A program made the translations under genes and the position numbers. A DNA stretch of 64,000 nt from Rosa chinensis (Eukaryota; Streptophyta; Magnoliopsida; Rosales; Rosaceae): positions 13,445,501 through 13,509,500 of the forward strand of contig NC_037092.1 in assembly GCF_002994745.2 (NCBI RefSeq), given 5' to 3'. The notes below the pieces were generated by a model. It searched no databases. It had not been told where the DNA came from and saw only the letters and a program-made list of their open reading frames with translations. Shown here piece by piece: positions 1 through 11,400 of the stretch (position 1 is its first letter; every line of letters begins with the position of its first letter).

Positions 1-1721
1 TGACCAGAATTGGAATAATTTAAACATGGTCCTAGAAAGTTTCTATTTGTTTTCAGGGCTGAAAATCAATAAATCAAAATGCTCCGTAGTTGGAATAAAT
101 ACTGAGGCTGGGAGATTAGAAAGGATGGCTGATGATCAAGGCTGTGAGATTGGAGTTTGGCCTATGAAATACCTGGGCCTTCCCTTAGGTAGTAACCCAA
201 AGCAAGCTTCATTTTGGAACCTAGTTGTAGAGAAAATTGAGAAGAGATTGGAGGGTTGGAAAAAAGCTTTTTTGTCGAGAAGCGGTAGGCTGACATTGAT
301 TCAAGCAGTTCTAAGCAGCCTCCCAACATACTATTTATCTCTTTTCCAAATTCCGGTGGGAGTGGCAAAGAGATTAGAATCTCTTCTGAAAATTTTTTTC
401 TGGGATGGAGTCGGAGAGGGTAAGAAAAACCATCTAGTTCGTTGGGAGATAGTGTCGAAAAGCAAAGAAAGAGGAGGGCTGGGAATCGGGAATCTACTAG
501 CAAAAAATTAGTCTTTCCTAGGGAAATGGCTTTGGAGACTTCCTTTGGAGAGAGAGTCCTTATGGCATGCTGTAATAAGGAGCAAATATGGATATGATGT
601 GAATGGGTGGGACACAAAGCCAAGTTTGGGTGGATCAAGTAGAAGCCCTTGGAAGGATATTTCAGCAGGAATAAGCCAATATTCTCTCTATCATAAACTA
701 ATTGTGGGCAATGGCAAAAGAGTGAGGTTCTGGGAAGACTCTTGGCTAGAGGATCAACCCTTAAAATTCTACTTTCCAAGGTTGTTCAGACTATCAAGAC
801 ACACCAACTATTCAGTGGAAAGGTTAGCTATCCCTCTCAATTTTCCGATAAGCTGGGATTTTGGGTTCAGAAGAAACTTAAATGATCAAGAGATTGAGGA
901 GTTTGCCTCGCTGATGGTTAAGCTAGAAATGTCCGATTAGTGGAGTCCAAACCAGATGAAAGGAGGTGGAAGCTTGGGCCTAATGGGAAATTTTCTTGCA
1001 AATCTTTCCATAGCTTCTTAATTAGTGGTGGATCAGATCCAATTTTTCCTCCTGCAAAGTTTATTTGGAAGGTCAAGGTCCCTACTAAGGTGAAGATTTT
1101 GGGATGGCTTGTGGTACTGGGGAAGACAAATACATGTGATGTTCTTCAAAGGAGAAGACCAGGAAGTTGTTTTTCTCCTCACTGGTGCATTTTATGCAAA
1201 GCTCAAGGGGAAAGTGCTGATCATGTCTTCGTGCATTGTGACGTGGCTAATTTCTTATGGAAAAAATTATTTTGGGAAGCAAGAGTGGACTGGACAACTC
1301 CATTAGAGAGAAATGACTTGCTAAGAGAAAACCCCATAGCGTTTGGTAAAGGTAAAAAGGCCAGAACCCTTTGGGGTTGTGGGGTGCTAGCTGTAGTTTG
1401 GGTGGTCTGGATGGAAAGAAATAAAAGATTATTTGAAAACTATGGAGGGGTGGAGAAGGAAGACCTATGGGAGAGAGTCAAGTTTTGGGCATCCTTATGG
1501 GTTTCTATTTCTAAGGAATTCAAGGATTATAATCTTTCTTCCATTATTCTTAACTGGCAAGCAGCTGTAGTATAAGCCCCCTTGATTAGTATTATTAGAC
1601 GAGATGCTAGGCCTATTGCCCTAGCTGCCCTCTTTAGATCATTAAAGCGGACTCCTTGTCCGCCTCCTTGTATCTCGATTTTTGCTTTTTTAATAAAAAG
1701 CTGTTTCTTCTAAAAAAAAAA
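1..1721 (+). mobile_element. 3' part of a plant L1-type LINE, truncated by the window edge
   Basis: Non-LTR retrotransposon on the plus strand, entering from the left edge. What remains is the C-terminal part of ORF2, a short 3' UTR with AATAAA at 1692-1697, and a poly(A) run at 1712-1721 that marks its 3' end. Its tail sits about 470 bp upstream of the RING-finger exon, in what should be the preceding intron of that gene, so it probably inserted into that intron. The 5' target-site duplication lies outside the window, so the insertion border cannot be proved here. Confidence 0.9.
26..1575 (+). pseudogene. LINE ORF2 remnant: end of reverse transcriptase plus zf-RVT domain
   Basis: The translation shows the typical C-terminal part of a plant LINE ORF2. 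'MKYLGLPLG' and 'EKRLEGWKKAFLSRSGRLTL' are the conserved stretch after the RT palm, followed by the zinc-binding zf-RVT region near 1150-1250 (WCILCK followed by HVFVHC). The frame is broken by an in-frame TAG at 509-511. A frameshift near 935-940 joins the 545-940 frame to the 940-1575 frame. No RNase H domain follows. The copy cannot make a full protein. Family assignment rests on these motifs; the subfamily is not resolved. Confidence 0.9.
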
Positions 1722-1770
1722 GAGTACTTTGACCATCGTGGTGTATGCATAATGTGATTGCTCCTTTTAT

Positions 1771-2092
1771 CATGATAAAATGTTGCAGAAGATAGTCCGT
1801 GTCATATTCATTATGACTTATGAGTTTTGATTGAAATAAGTTGTTTCTTGTTGTACTGATGCACAGAAGTTCATCTATGCTGTAGAATCCCCTTTCTCTG
1901 TTTAAATGTAGCGGAGTTCCTTTCTTGATAATGCCTTACCATGTTGCACAAGATATGTTTCTATCATGTTTATTATGAAATTGTTGACTCAAGTGATTGT
2001 GTCTTGTTGTACTTGTGCACATAATCTTATCCATCCCTTTTTCTTTTTTTCTGTTTGAATGTAGCAAGGTTCTTTTGTTGATAAGTCATTTT
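1771..2092. repeat. Tandem duplication of about 160 bp inside an intron
   Basis: Two diverged head-to-tail copies, about 1771-1937 and 1932-2092. Both contain the same ordered words: TGTTGCA(G/C)AAGATA, TTGTTGTACT(G/T), then CTGTTT(A/G)AATGTAGC and TTCTTGATAA or its variant TGTTGATAA. The offset is 161 bp at the left end and 153 bp at the right end because of small indels. The pair lies in the intron that ends with GGTGCAG at 2182-2188. No coding content is seen. Confidence 0.75.
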
Positions 2093-2188
2093 CCTTTTGT
2101 GTGATTCAGGAGAGAAAACTGTGCACATATGTGTGAACAGCATTTGCATTTGTCTTTGATTTAACATTACCTATACGTATTGGTGCAG

Positions 2189-4209
2189 AACAATTGTGGC
2201 ATTTGTCTGAGTAGCATGGCAACCCCGAAAGGCCAAGCCATCTTCACTGCCCAATGCTCACACTCCTTCCACTACCCTTGCATTGTCCAGAATGTTCAGC
2301 ATGGAAATCTTAGTTGCCCCATTTGCCGAGCAATATGGGATAAGCATAATGTTCCTTTCCAACCAAACAACTGGACTAGTACTTCCCCCTCTCAACATAA
2401 CAACTCAGGTGATCCCCCTCACCTATGGGGTGTTTTCCCTCGGCAAAACAACTTGGGTGGGAACTCTCCTAACATCTCATTCTCATTCCAGCCGCAACAG
2501 CCACCCCATCAAACTTATCATCAGTACTCGTATCAGCAACCTAGTTGGAATTATCCTTCCTTCCCATTCGTGCAGCAAACCCAGGCCCCACCCCAGCCAC
2601 CTAGCTTCTCTGATGATGAACCTCTTTTGTCCACCTCACCCATGCAATCCAATGACCCCCTAGGGTATAACAATTAAGACTCAGACCGAGTTCTTGGCTA
2701 TCTCTGCTGCAGAATCTCATCCAGATATCCTATTCTTGTCAGCATTTACGCACCATCTCTTCAAGATACCGATGGCCATGGGAGTACCCCGGTCGACCTT
2801 GTGACAGTCCTGGATGTAAGTGGCAGCATGAGTGGCCTAAAGCTTGACCTTGTGAAGCGCGCTGTCAAATTTATCATACAAAACTTGGGGCCTTCAGACC
2901 GCCTTTCAATAGTTATATTCTCAACAACTGCTAGAAGAGTCTTTCCTCTCAGAAGAATGTCTGTTGAAGGCCGTGAAAGTGCTGTGCGAGCTGTCAATTC
3001 TCTTAGACCAGATAACATGACCAACATTGTGGCAGGACGCGAGATAGGAATTCGGGTCCTTGAAGAACGAAGGGAAAGGAACCCAGTTGCTAGCATCATG
3101 CTTTTATCCGATGGTGTGGATTCTTACTGTCATAGTCCAAGCCAACTGTTGGGCCAATTGCCTGCTTCGATTCACTCTAATTGTATGCAACATGAAATTC
3201 CAGTCCACACATTTGGGTTTGGCAGCGACCATGATCCAAATACTATGCATGCTATATCTAATGCGTCAGGTGGCACCTTTTCATTCATTGAATCAGTTGG
3301 CATGATACAAAATTCCTTTGCTCTGTGCATTGGTGGTCTTCTCAGTGTTCTGGCTCAGGAAGTTCGCCTCACAGTAAGGTCAGCATCACGTGGTGTGAAG
3401 ATTGTAGCAATACCATCAGGGAGATATGTCAGAAATATATCTGATGAGGGCTTGCAAGGTGTGGTTGATGTTGGGAGTCTCTACGCAGAAGAGGAGAAAC
3501 AATTTCTGGTCTACCTCTTAGTTCCACAATCCTCAGCTTCAAATACAAGGACATCATTGTTAGATGTGTCATGCGTGTACAGAGATCTAGCTGCAAATGA
3601 GTTAATCCAGATGCAAGGTGAGCTAGTTGAGATACCGAGACCTGTGGTTTGTTCCCCTGCCGATCAGGTAGTCTCTTTAGAGGTTGATCGCCAGCGCAAC
3701 AGAATTTTGGTCTCTGAAACTATAGCAAAGGCACAAGGGTTGGCTGAGATTGGAAATCTAGAGGCTGCACGGGCCATTTTGACTCAACGAAGAGAAACTC
3801 TCTTAACAACACCAGCAGCCCGAGCAGGGGATGGTCTCAGCAATTTGCTCGAAACTGAGCTTCAAGAAATCATGGATAGAATGACAACTATGGATTTGTA
3901 TACTCACACTGGGCGTGCTTATGCCCTCTTGGGAATGAGCTCTCATTCACTGTAGAGAGCCACAACTAGGGGTGACACAACTACTTCATGCCTTTCCGCA
4001 AGTTTTGGTGCCGCTCAGGCTTCATATTCCTCTGGGGGTATCAATTACCTGCAGCGCGGTGGTATCTTTCAGCAGCAGCAGTCTCTCTCTGCAGGTGCCA
4101 CTCCATTTGCGAGTCCAGCATCATTGCCGCTAGGTGGTGCTTATGAAACATCTTCTATGGTTAGAATGGTACAAAAATCAAAGGATCTTGGCACTAGTTA
4201 TACAAAATG
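2189..4209 (+). pseudogene. RING-finger and VWA domain E3 ubiquitin ligase (WAV3/EDA40-like), disrupted
   Basis: The main exon starts after an acceptor CAG at 2186-2188, not at an ATG; no start codon precedes it, so the first exon lies upstream, beyond the LINE. It encodes a C3HC4-type RING (CGIC, CSHSFH, CPIC), a Pro/Gln-rich linker, then a VWA domain with the MIDAS motif DVSGSM near 2816-2833 and a Vwaint-like C-terminal part. In Arabidopsis this family (WAV3, WAVH1, EDA40) acts as E3 ligases in root gravitropism and gametophyte development. Damage: the linker frame ends at TAA 2675-2677. The expected linker residues (KTQTEFLAISAAESHP) read in another frame, and the frame returns near 2725, so two compensating indels are present. 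An in-frame TAG at 3953-3955 (SHSL*RATTRGD) cuts off the last 84 codons, which remain readable to the TGA at 4207-4209. A polyadenylation-like AATAAA lies near 4339. Either a pseudogene, or a truncated gene if expressed. Confidence 0.75.
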
Positions 4210-4431
4210 AAGCTCGACATTGCGTTACGTGAAGTGAATGTTTAGAAAAATATATGTTTCCTTTTTCTATTCTGTAATAATAATATACTGATCTCATCTT
4301 TCTGTATTCAATTCTGCATATCATCTCTTGTATTCAGAATAAAACTTTTTATGTAGTTCATGGTTTGCTGATGTAGCTTCTATTTGCTTCTCTTGTATTC
4401 ATAAACCTCATGTCTCTCTGCCATTGCTTGT

Positions 4432-4676
4432 CCCACCAGTGCTTCATATGATGAAGGGGATTTTGAGGGTATCTCTGCATATTCCACCTTAGTTGAGGGT
4501 CCAGTAGTGTTTGCCTGGCCGCAGTGTTGTCTTTCCACAGGTGCTATGCAATTGTCTGCCCCGGTTGGTACTTACAAAACATCTTACAATGGTACAGAAA
4601 TCAAAGCACTTGGTACTAGTAGTTATATATACTAAATGAAGCTTGATTGCGTTGTGTGCAAGTAGTGTGAATATGA
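4432..4676 (+). pseudogene. Decayed second copy of the RING/VWA gene 3' end, left part
   Basis: This stretch repeats the end of the preceding gene: TTCATAT, then CACAGGTGC (compare GCAGGTGC near 4092), ACAAAACATCTT against GAAACATCTT, ATGGTACA(A)AAATCAAAG, CTTGGCACTAGT against CTTGGTACTAGT, and AAATGAAGCT at the stop. Only the last part of the coding region and the start of the 3' UTR remain, so it is a partial tandem duplicate. Its 3' UTR continues at about 11211, on the other side of the Copia element. Confidence 0.75.
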
Positions 4677-4852
4677 ATAAAAGAATTGGAATTGTATGTT
4701 TATTATTGATAATAGGAGCCCTTTAAATAGAGAGTTACAAGGTACCCAAAAGGTAAAAGAATCCGAATACAATTGAATACCTAGAACACTTTCCTAATAT
4801 AGTTCTAAACCCTAGTTTGATGAGGCACACATTATGTCGACATCCTTCAACA
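4674..4852 (-). repeat. 3' LTR of the Copia element
   Basis: Near-identical to 11034-11210 from AAGAATTGG (4681) to CCTTCAACA (4852). The outermost bases differ from the 5' LTR (TGAATAAAAG against TGTAGAAG), so the exact outer border is uncertain between 4674 and 4682. Confidence 0.8.
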
Positions 4853-5055
4853 CTCCCCCTTGTGCCGCTCAAACTTGGTGATGACGCCTTGATCGTTGCC
4901 TCACTAAAAACTTGCCAGGTAATAAAAACTTTGTGGGACAAAAATAAACCTGGTCGAAGGACAAAAAGAGTACAATACGTCATTCACTCTTCGAGATTGA
5001 ACATGTAGACATCATACCTCCCCCTGATGTCAATATCTCCCCCTGATTGCTACAA

Positions 5056-5769
5056 TCATGGGAGTTCAGATAACTTTCTTAATCCGATGCTCTTCACATG
5101 TTTCTCAAAGGTGGATTTTGGTAACGACTTAGTAAATAAGTCCGTTACATTATCCTCTGATCGGATCTGATTCACTTTAATATTTAGAAGTGCTTGTTGT
5201 TGCTGATTGTAAAAGAATTTAGGCGATATATGCTTGGTGTTGTCGCCCTTGATGAAACCTAACTTCATTTGCTCAATACAAGCTGCATTGTCTTCATAAA
5301 TGCATGTAGGTTCATCTGTGGTAGACTTCAAACCACAAGTTCCTCGAACATGTCTAACTACAGACCTTAGCCATATGCATTCTCGCACTACTTCATGTAG
5401 AGCAATAATCTCTGCATGATTCGAGGAAGTAGCAACAAGGGTCTGCTTTGTAGACCTCCAAGATATCGCAGTACTTCCCATGGTAAAGACATAACCCATT
5501 TGGGAGCAACCTTTGTGAGGGTCAGAGAGATACCCTACATCAGCAAAATCCATCAAAACATCATCATCGTTTTGATGTAAGGGAGGAGGATGACGCTGGC
5601 CACCCTTGGTGGTGGCAGCTTTGCCGGTCATGGCGTCTTGGACGGCGCCTCTTGGGCTAATGAGATCCGTTCTCATTATTCCGTCATTCTTTTCTCTCTG
5701 TAGGGATAGAACAAGCCTATATCTATTGTACATTTTATGTAACGAAAGATTGTCTTCATACCAGTCCAA
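5056..5769 (-). pseudogene. Copia RNase H and end of reverse transcriptase, remnant
   Basis: The translation has the Copia RNase H signature: 'GYVFTMGSTAISWRSTKQ', 'ATSSNHAEIIALHEVVRECIWL', 'YEDNAACIEQM', 'TKHISPKFFYNQQQ' and the C-terminal 'VTDLFTKSLPKSTFEKHV'. The catalytic acidic residues of these motifs are present. Further upstream (about 5770-6300) the RT is present only as broken frames. It closely resembles the RNase H of the second Copia element at 62888-63811. Confidence 0.85.
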
Positions 5770-6300
5770 TGACGTTGCGTTGGCGCAGGGCTATATCTAG
5801 CCAACAAGTTCGTAACAATTGAGGTGTCCGGTCTTGTATTGTGATAAGTACAATCATGTGCCTATTGTACTCAAGTAAATACTTTTGCTATTAACACATT
5901 TTCGTCATCATCCCTGGGACGAAATGGATCCCTCTTAGGGCCAAGACTACGGACGACCATGGGAGTGCATCTTTGACTTAATCAAAATGCAAAGCATTTA
6001 TTGACACGGTTACAAGTTCTAAATCTAGACAAAACCGTGTTCTCCCAAGTTCCTTCATCTCAAACTCGGATTTCAAGTGTTCAGTGGTTTCCCTTAGCTC
6101 TCAAGGGTTCCAATTATGTTTATCAACATAAACCGTGACAATTGCAAATCCAGAACTTGTCATGAAAACGCAGGGGCATAGTTCATCATATCCCTTCCCA
6201 ATCAAGTAATCACTTTAGTAAGTGTTTCACCCTCATTGCAAAGGAGCTCCGTGGTCAAAAGCCACTTGATTTGGGTAAATGAAGTCCACAAGAACCTTCA

Positions 6301-8115
6301 TTATATTTCGTTTCTAGATCCCCATAGAGATAAGTAGTGACCACATTCGTAAGCTGCATGTTCAGTTATTCGGAAACTACTAAACTGACAAGGTAGTGGA
6401 GTGCAATGACATCCTTTACAAGAGAATATATCTTCTCGTAGTCGATTCCATGGCGTTTTGTGAGAAGCCTTGCGCCATAAGGCGAGATTATCATCTCTTT
6501 TTCTCATCACGCTATGTAGTGAAGACCTATAAATGTCAACAGGTTTTATGTTAGGAGGTGTTGGCATCTCAGGACTGAAATCCTTCATTTTCGTTAGTGA
6601 ATCCAATTCAACCTGGATCGCATCTTTCCATTTAGGCCAATTTTCTCTACGTTGGCATTCTTCAACGGAGTAAGGTTCGATGTCATTGATTTCAATAATT
6701 CCATGTCCTCATGTACATTAGTGTAGTTCGTAGAGATCTCTATATTCTCAGGAATTGGTTCTAACATTGAGGCGTCCCCCAACCTTGTCTCTTGGACATA
6801 ACCACAATCCAGAATATTTTCATGAGACGGATTTTGAGTATCAATGATCAATGGATCAAGTTGTGCCAAACTCGCTCTCTTCCTAGGGTTAGAATCCATC
6901 GAACTTATGAGTCTCATACACTCTCTAGCGGAACCCATGGCCTATGACGTCATTATGCCACTTTGTGGTGTCACCATACCACCATCCATGGTAGTGGTGC
7001 CTTACCCATCTTCTCTAGGTGGCACCATGTCTTCTTGTGGGGACATCAATCCTTGCAGGCATGTTTGCAGCAGGGTATATGTGATCTCGTCACTTTTAGG
7101 GGATCAAGATGAGACATAGTGGGGACAGACCACGACAATTCATGTCGTTCCTTAAGAACATTGACGTTCTAATCTCCCCCTAACGATGGGAAGACTGTCT
7201 CATCAAAGTGACAATCTGCAAATCCAGCGAAAAAGAGATCGCCTGTCAAGGGTTTTACATAGCAGACTTATAGTCGGAGACTTATGTCCAACACAAATAT
7301 ATACATGCATTCGTTGCAATGACTCATGTTGATGCGCTGTGGCGGCGCAATTGGCACATAAACCGCACACTCAAATATGCATAAGTACGAGATTAGACTC
7401 GAACCCAGTCACTAGCTGTGACGCAAATAAAAGTTGAGTGGCTACTATGAGTCATAGACGAATTAGCATAGCTACATGCGATATTGCATAACTCAAGCAG
7501 AAATATTGGTGCGCATTACCAATGTCCGGGCTACCATTGTAGTTGTTTAATGGTGGCTTTTTCGCGAGACTAATTGGGTATGTACATGGGAATATGAGAC
7601 TTGATATCAATACCCAATTATATGCAATAGTCATCAAAAATTTTCGATGTAAACTTTCTAGCATTGTCAAGTCTAATTGACTGAACGAGATGATCCGGGT
7701 AATGAGCCCGTAGCCATATGATTTGGGCTAGGAGTGCATCTTAAGCGGCATTACGAGTGGACGATAGTGCGACATGTGACCAGTGTGTCCACATATCAAC
7801 CAACAATCAAACATCTAAGCAGTCCACAAGTTGGTTGAGTCGATCCACAGAATCCCTTTGGATTCTCTGAGAACACATGTGTCCTTTGCATAGGATGGTC
7901 TCGATCCTTAAAGAGCAGGCTTTGGAAAACGAGCGATGGGCCTTAGAAGCAACCAATGAGGATTTTGGTTGAGCCACGAAATCACAATTGACTTGAGAAG
8001 TAGAGAGAGGTGGCACATTGCCACTCGTGGCGTCAATGCCAAGCTCTTTCCGTAGGGGTGACGGCATGGTCCTTCTCCTTGTATCAACTTTTGATTCATA
8101 CTTCTTTTCACTCAA
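6301..8115 (-). pseudogene. Copia integrase core and integrase-RT linker, frameshifted remnants
   Basis: Several broken minus-strand frames. Around 7452-7700 the translation fits the end of the Copia integrase core (DNA-K-F-T-S-K-I-F-D-D-Y, later HVAMLIRL). At 6594-6938 the linker before RT reads 'DSNPRKRASLAQLDPLIID' and 'GYVQETRLGDASM'. Stops and frameshifts are frequent, so no single ORF is intact. The rest of the segment is weakly recognisable Copia pol. Confidence 0.7.
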
Positions 8116-8823
8116 AAGAATGGATGTCCGTGTGAAGTCTTTAATAAACAGATCATCATATCATGACCTGGATGTCCCAATTGGTCATGCCAAAGCCTAT
8201 ATGTGTCGATGTCCCAAAGTCATCTCTTATGACGTTATTGGACTCAATTACTCAAATAGTGGTTACATATAACTCACTAGAGCAACACATGAGGTTCTCT
8301 AATACTCGTAGTCATTAGAGATAATGCAAAGGAACTTATGTCCATTCTCGCTATGTGTTTCCACATGAAAACCATTGTCTCTTATATCTTTCAAACAAAG
8401 TTCGAATTAAGGTATGTCCAAGACATTAAGTAAAAGAATCGACACTTTATTAATAGCCAATGATTACATCAAAGTTTCTTAACCAAAGTCTAATCCAAAT
8501 AAAAGTCAAACTTAGACAGATTGTAGTCACTCAATCCGTTCGGTGACTCCAATCAAATATGACCAGGAAAGTAGGAAGAGATGTCGGTGGAGCGAGGCTC
8601 TCTTAAGTACCGCTAATCTCAATTACTTTCATAGACATCATACTTAATTAGGTGAGCCAAGTGAGAAAGAGTTAAAACAAAATGTCATTTATTGATTTAA
8701 GGCATAACTGCCATTACATAATTCTTGGAAATAAAAGACTACTCTAAAAAAATCTGCGCATTTTGTCTTCATCGCCAGATTTAAAGTCTTATTGAACTCG
8801 ATGTCTTGATCACTATGAGGCAG

Positions 8824-9749
8824 TTACCTTCTTAGGTACATTTCAAACTCAGGCCCATTGATCAGATGTTCCATATCAGAAATAGATACCATGAAGAGGA
8901 TTCTCCCTTGATTGAGGCGCATTGGCGCAATGTGCATGGTCCCTAGGACCTGAGGCGTTAGAAGATTATGACCATGGCCAACGTTGGCTCTATGGTTTCC
9001 AACCCTTAGTCCCTCAAAATCACGGCTCCTACGGTGGCGTGATTGTCGCCTTTGGCGAGTACCTTCATGAGCATTTCGATCATATGGATCATGACGTCTA
9101 TGGCGACTTTCTCTAGCCATGGGACGATGCTCTGGATAGCTATCTCGAATCCTATCAATTTCTCTTCTCACAAGCTCGTCGCCTTGCCTTTCAGCAATTT
9201 CCATAGCTTCAATAAGCTTTTGAAAGCTTGTGATCCTCTTGCATTTATATGAGTCCGAAATAAATCACAGGACCTCATAGCATAGACAGGGAATGTATTG
9301 AGGGTTTTCTCAATCAATTGTTCTTCTGTGATCGTCTTGCTACAGAAGCGCATCATTCCTGTGATGCGAAGAGCTTCCGAATAAAATTGTATGACTGTAT
9401 CAAAGTCAGAGAAGCGAAGATCATTCCATTCTGCTTCTAAATTTGAAAGGATGGAGTCACGAACATTGCCATAACGTTCACGAAGCGCTTGCCAAAGATT
9501 TATGGCGCTATCCTCATTCATGAACTCAAACTGGAGGTCTCTATCCATATGACGCATCATTAGGGCAAGTGCCCTGGAAATGTCAATCTCAGTTTGAGGG
9601 TCTGGAGCAGTTCCTTTAGAACAAAGCTCTTGGATTGTGTGCAATAGATCACGGGAAATAAGATGGAGCTCAACGTCCTGAGCCCACAATAGGTATCTTT
9701 TGCCTGCATAATCCAATGGAACAAAATCGAGTATGTTCGAGTTTGACAT
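8824..9749 (-). pseudogene. Copia gag (UBN2-type), broken in two frames
   Basis: It starts 'MSNSNILDFVPLDYAGKRYL.W' at 9749 and continues with 'ALALMMRHMD', 'LWQALRERYGN' and 'WNDLRFSDFDTVIQFYSEAL', the usual plant Copia gag region (UBN2/DUF4219 type). This frame ends at 9168. The following segment, 9204-8824, in another frame is Arg/His-rich ('ESRHRRHDPYD') and probably corresponds to the basic C-terminal part of gag. The frameshift between them makes it a pseudogene. Confidence 0.8.
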
Positions 9750-9769
9750 CCTGAAAAAGGGTGAAACAA

Positions 9770-11033
9770 GATCGAATTAGTTTCGGAGCTAAACTTCCAC
9801 GAAAATTAATAATAATAAAATTTCCGAGCTATGCTACCAAGAAATCAATTTCCAAGAATAATTAGATTAGACCAAACAATGATGTTTTAATATGGTCACA
9901 ATTTGATGCTTACGGACGCTCTTAGTCCGAGCATTATGAACACTCTTAGTTCATACGAACGCTCTTAGTTTGTTTATTATGAACACTCTTAGTTCATACG
10001 AATACTCTTTGTTCGTTAAGCGTGAATCCCCACAATTCCACTTATTAAATTCTCAAAACCATGTTCATATATTCCAAAATTCTGCAGGAAATAAAAGAAA
10101 TTTAAAAGACAAGAAAGCAGGAACTTTAATCGTAAAAACTTACTTGGTAATTTGAAGCTTTGCTTCACGATTCTTTATACACGCGCGTATTGATGCAGGC
10201 GTGTAGCTAAATTAGGATTGCCGGAATCTGGTCAGAAATTGGCCGTTGGTGGGCAGCCCTTCTCCCTTCCTTTTTTTTTTTTTTCTCTTCTCTTTTTTTT
10301 TTTTGTTTTCGCGGCCCAGGCCTGCTTCCCTTTTTTTTTTTTTTTCTTCTTTTCTTCTTTTCTTTTTTCTTCTTCTGGGCCCACTCCTTCTCCCTCCTTC
10401 TTCTACGCGTCTTCTTCTTCTTTCTTCTGTTTTCTGGGTTTGAGAACACGTGACCGAACGGTGAGCAGCAGCAGCGGCAGATTTGGCAGCAGCATGAAAC
10501 GGGCTTGGGCGGTTTGTGTAGCAGGAAGGGGCGGTAGGGAGGTGTGACTGGTTCAGCAGCAGCAGGCAGCGAGTTTGGCAGCAGCAGGCAACGGGTTTGG
10601 CAGCAACAAGCAACGGGTCTGGCAGTAGCAAACAGCGGGCTTGGCTGCAGGGATGCGGGGGCGTGTGCGCGGTTGTGCAGTAAGGTGTGCATGCGGATTG
10701 CAGGGCTGCAGGGCTTGCGGTAGGTGCTGCAGGTCATGCAGCATGAAGCTACAGGGGAGCTTTCGGTAGGAGGCTGGAAGATGCGACAGGAGGCTACAGG
10801 GGAGGGCTGCAGGCTAGGCAGGAGGCTGTGTTGTGTAGGCGGGTGCGCAAGTGTGCAGGGCGGGCTGTAGTAGGCTGGGGCAGCAGGAGGCAGCAGGATG
10901 CAGGCTTGCTGCAGGAGGGGAGGCCGAGCTAGGGTTTTTATGGGCAGGGAGAGCTGCGGCAGGATTTTTGTGAGAGAGAATTTTTAGGGTTTTTTCTTTT
11001 AGGCTAGGGTTAGAACTCATGCTGATAACGTGT
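9770..11033 (-). other. Copia 5' leader with low-complexity and minisatellite DNA
   Basis: Untranslated leader between the 5' LTR and gag. It contains the imperfect repeated phrase CTCTTAGTTC with ATACGAA (9915-10010), polypyrimidine tracts (10260-10435) and a GC-rich CAG/CTGCAG-rich zone (10460-10960). At about 10553-10643 there are four units of a 22-bp minisatellite (GGCAGCAGCAGGCAACGGGT type). Long open frames here are low-complexity translations, not genes. Confidence 0.7.
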
Positions 11034-11210
11034 TGTAGAAGAATTGGAATTGTATGTTTATTATTGATAATAGGAGCCATTTAAATAGGGAGTTACAAGG
11101 TACCCAAAAGATAAAAGAATCCGAATACAATTGAATACCTAGAACACTTTCCTATTACAGTTCTAAAACCTAGTTTGACGAGGCACACATTATGTCGACA
11201 TCCTTCAACA
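11034..11210 (-). repeat. 5' LTR of the Copia element
   Basis: On the minus strand it starts TGTTGAAGGATG and ends CTTCTACA, a standard TG...CA LTR of 177 bp. It is followed (minus strand) by ACACGTTATCAGCATGAG, which looks like a primer-binding region of the initiator-Met type (TTATCAGCA...), about 11016-11033. Confidence 0.85.
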
Positions 11211-11400
11211 TATAAAAAGATATGTTGCCCTTTTCTGTTATGTAATATACTGATCTTATCTTTGTATTCGATTCTGTGTATCATTTCTTGTATTCATGAT
11301 AAAGCATTTTGTGTAATTCACAGTTTGCGGGTGCACCTTATGTTTTCTTGTCTCCATATAATGCAGTATATAGTCCAATTTGCCAGCTTTTTTCTTCTCT
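11211..11400 (+). pseudogene. Decayed second copy of the RING/VWA gene 3' UTR, right part after the Copia insertion
   Basis: It matches the 3' UTR of the upstream gene at about 4241-4400 in order: ATATGTT, TTTTCT, TAATATACTGAT, TTGTATTC, TCTTGTATTCA, AATAAA or its variant GATAAAG, and TTCA(C/T)(A/G)GTTTGC. Together with 4432-4676 it forms one duplicate unit that was cut by the insertion of the Copia element. The 11400-11571 stretch that follows is AT-rich with nothing recognised. Confidence 0.75.

Larger units (their letters stand above)
4674..11210 (-). mobile_element. Degraded Copia LTR retrotransposon
   Basis: A complete but decayed element on the minus strand: 5' LTR at 11034-11210, leader, gag at 9749-8824, integrase and linker remnants at 8115-6301, RNase H at 5769-5056, a polypurine tract (complement of CTCCCCCTT, 4853-4861), then 3' LTR ending near 4674-4682. 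The order gag-integrase-RT-RNase H is that of Copia. The two LTRs differ at roughly eight sites over about 170 bp, so the insertion is not recent. ATAAA occurs at both outer edges (4677-4681 and 11212-11216) and may be the TSD, but the 3' LTR end is altered and the call is uncertain. The element splits a duplicated gene 3' end. Confidence 0.9.

Noticed and set aside
2180..2188. Start codon for the RING-finger exon
   Set aside because: The codon is TTG, not ATG, and lies before a good splice acceptor; the exon continues from an upstream exon.
10207..10737. Several overlapping open frames
   Set aside because: Low-complexity Lys/Glu, Phe/Ser or Cys/Ala translations of polypyrimidine and CAG-rich leader DNA in the Copia element.
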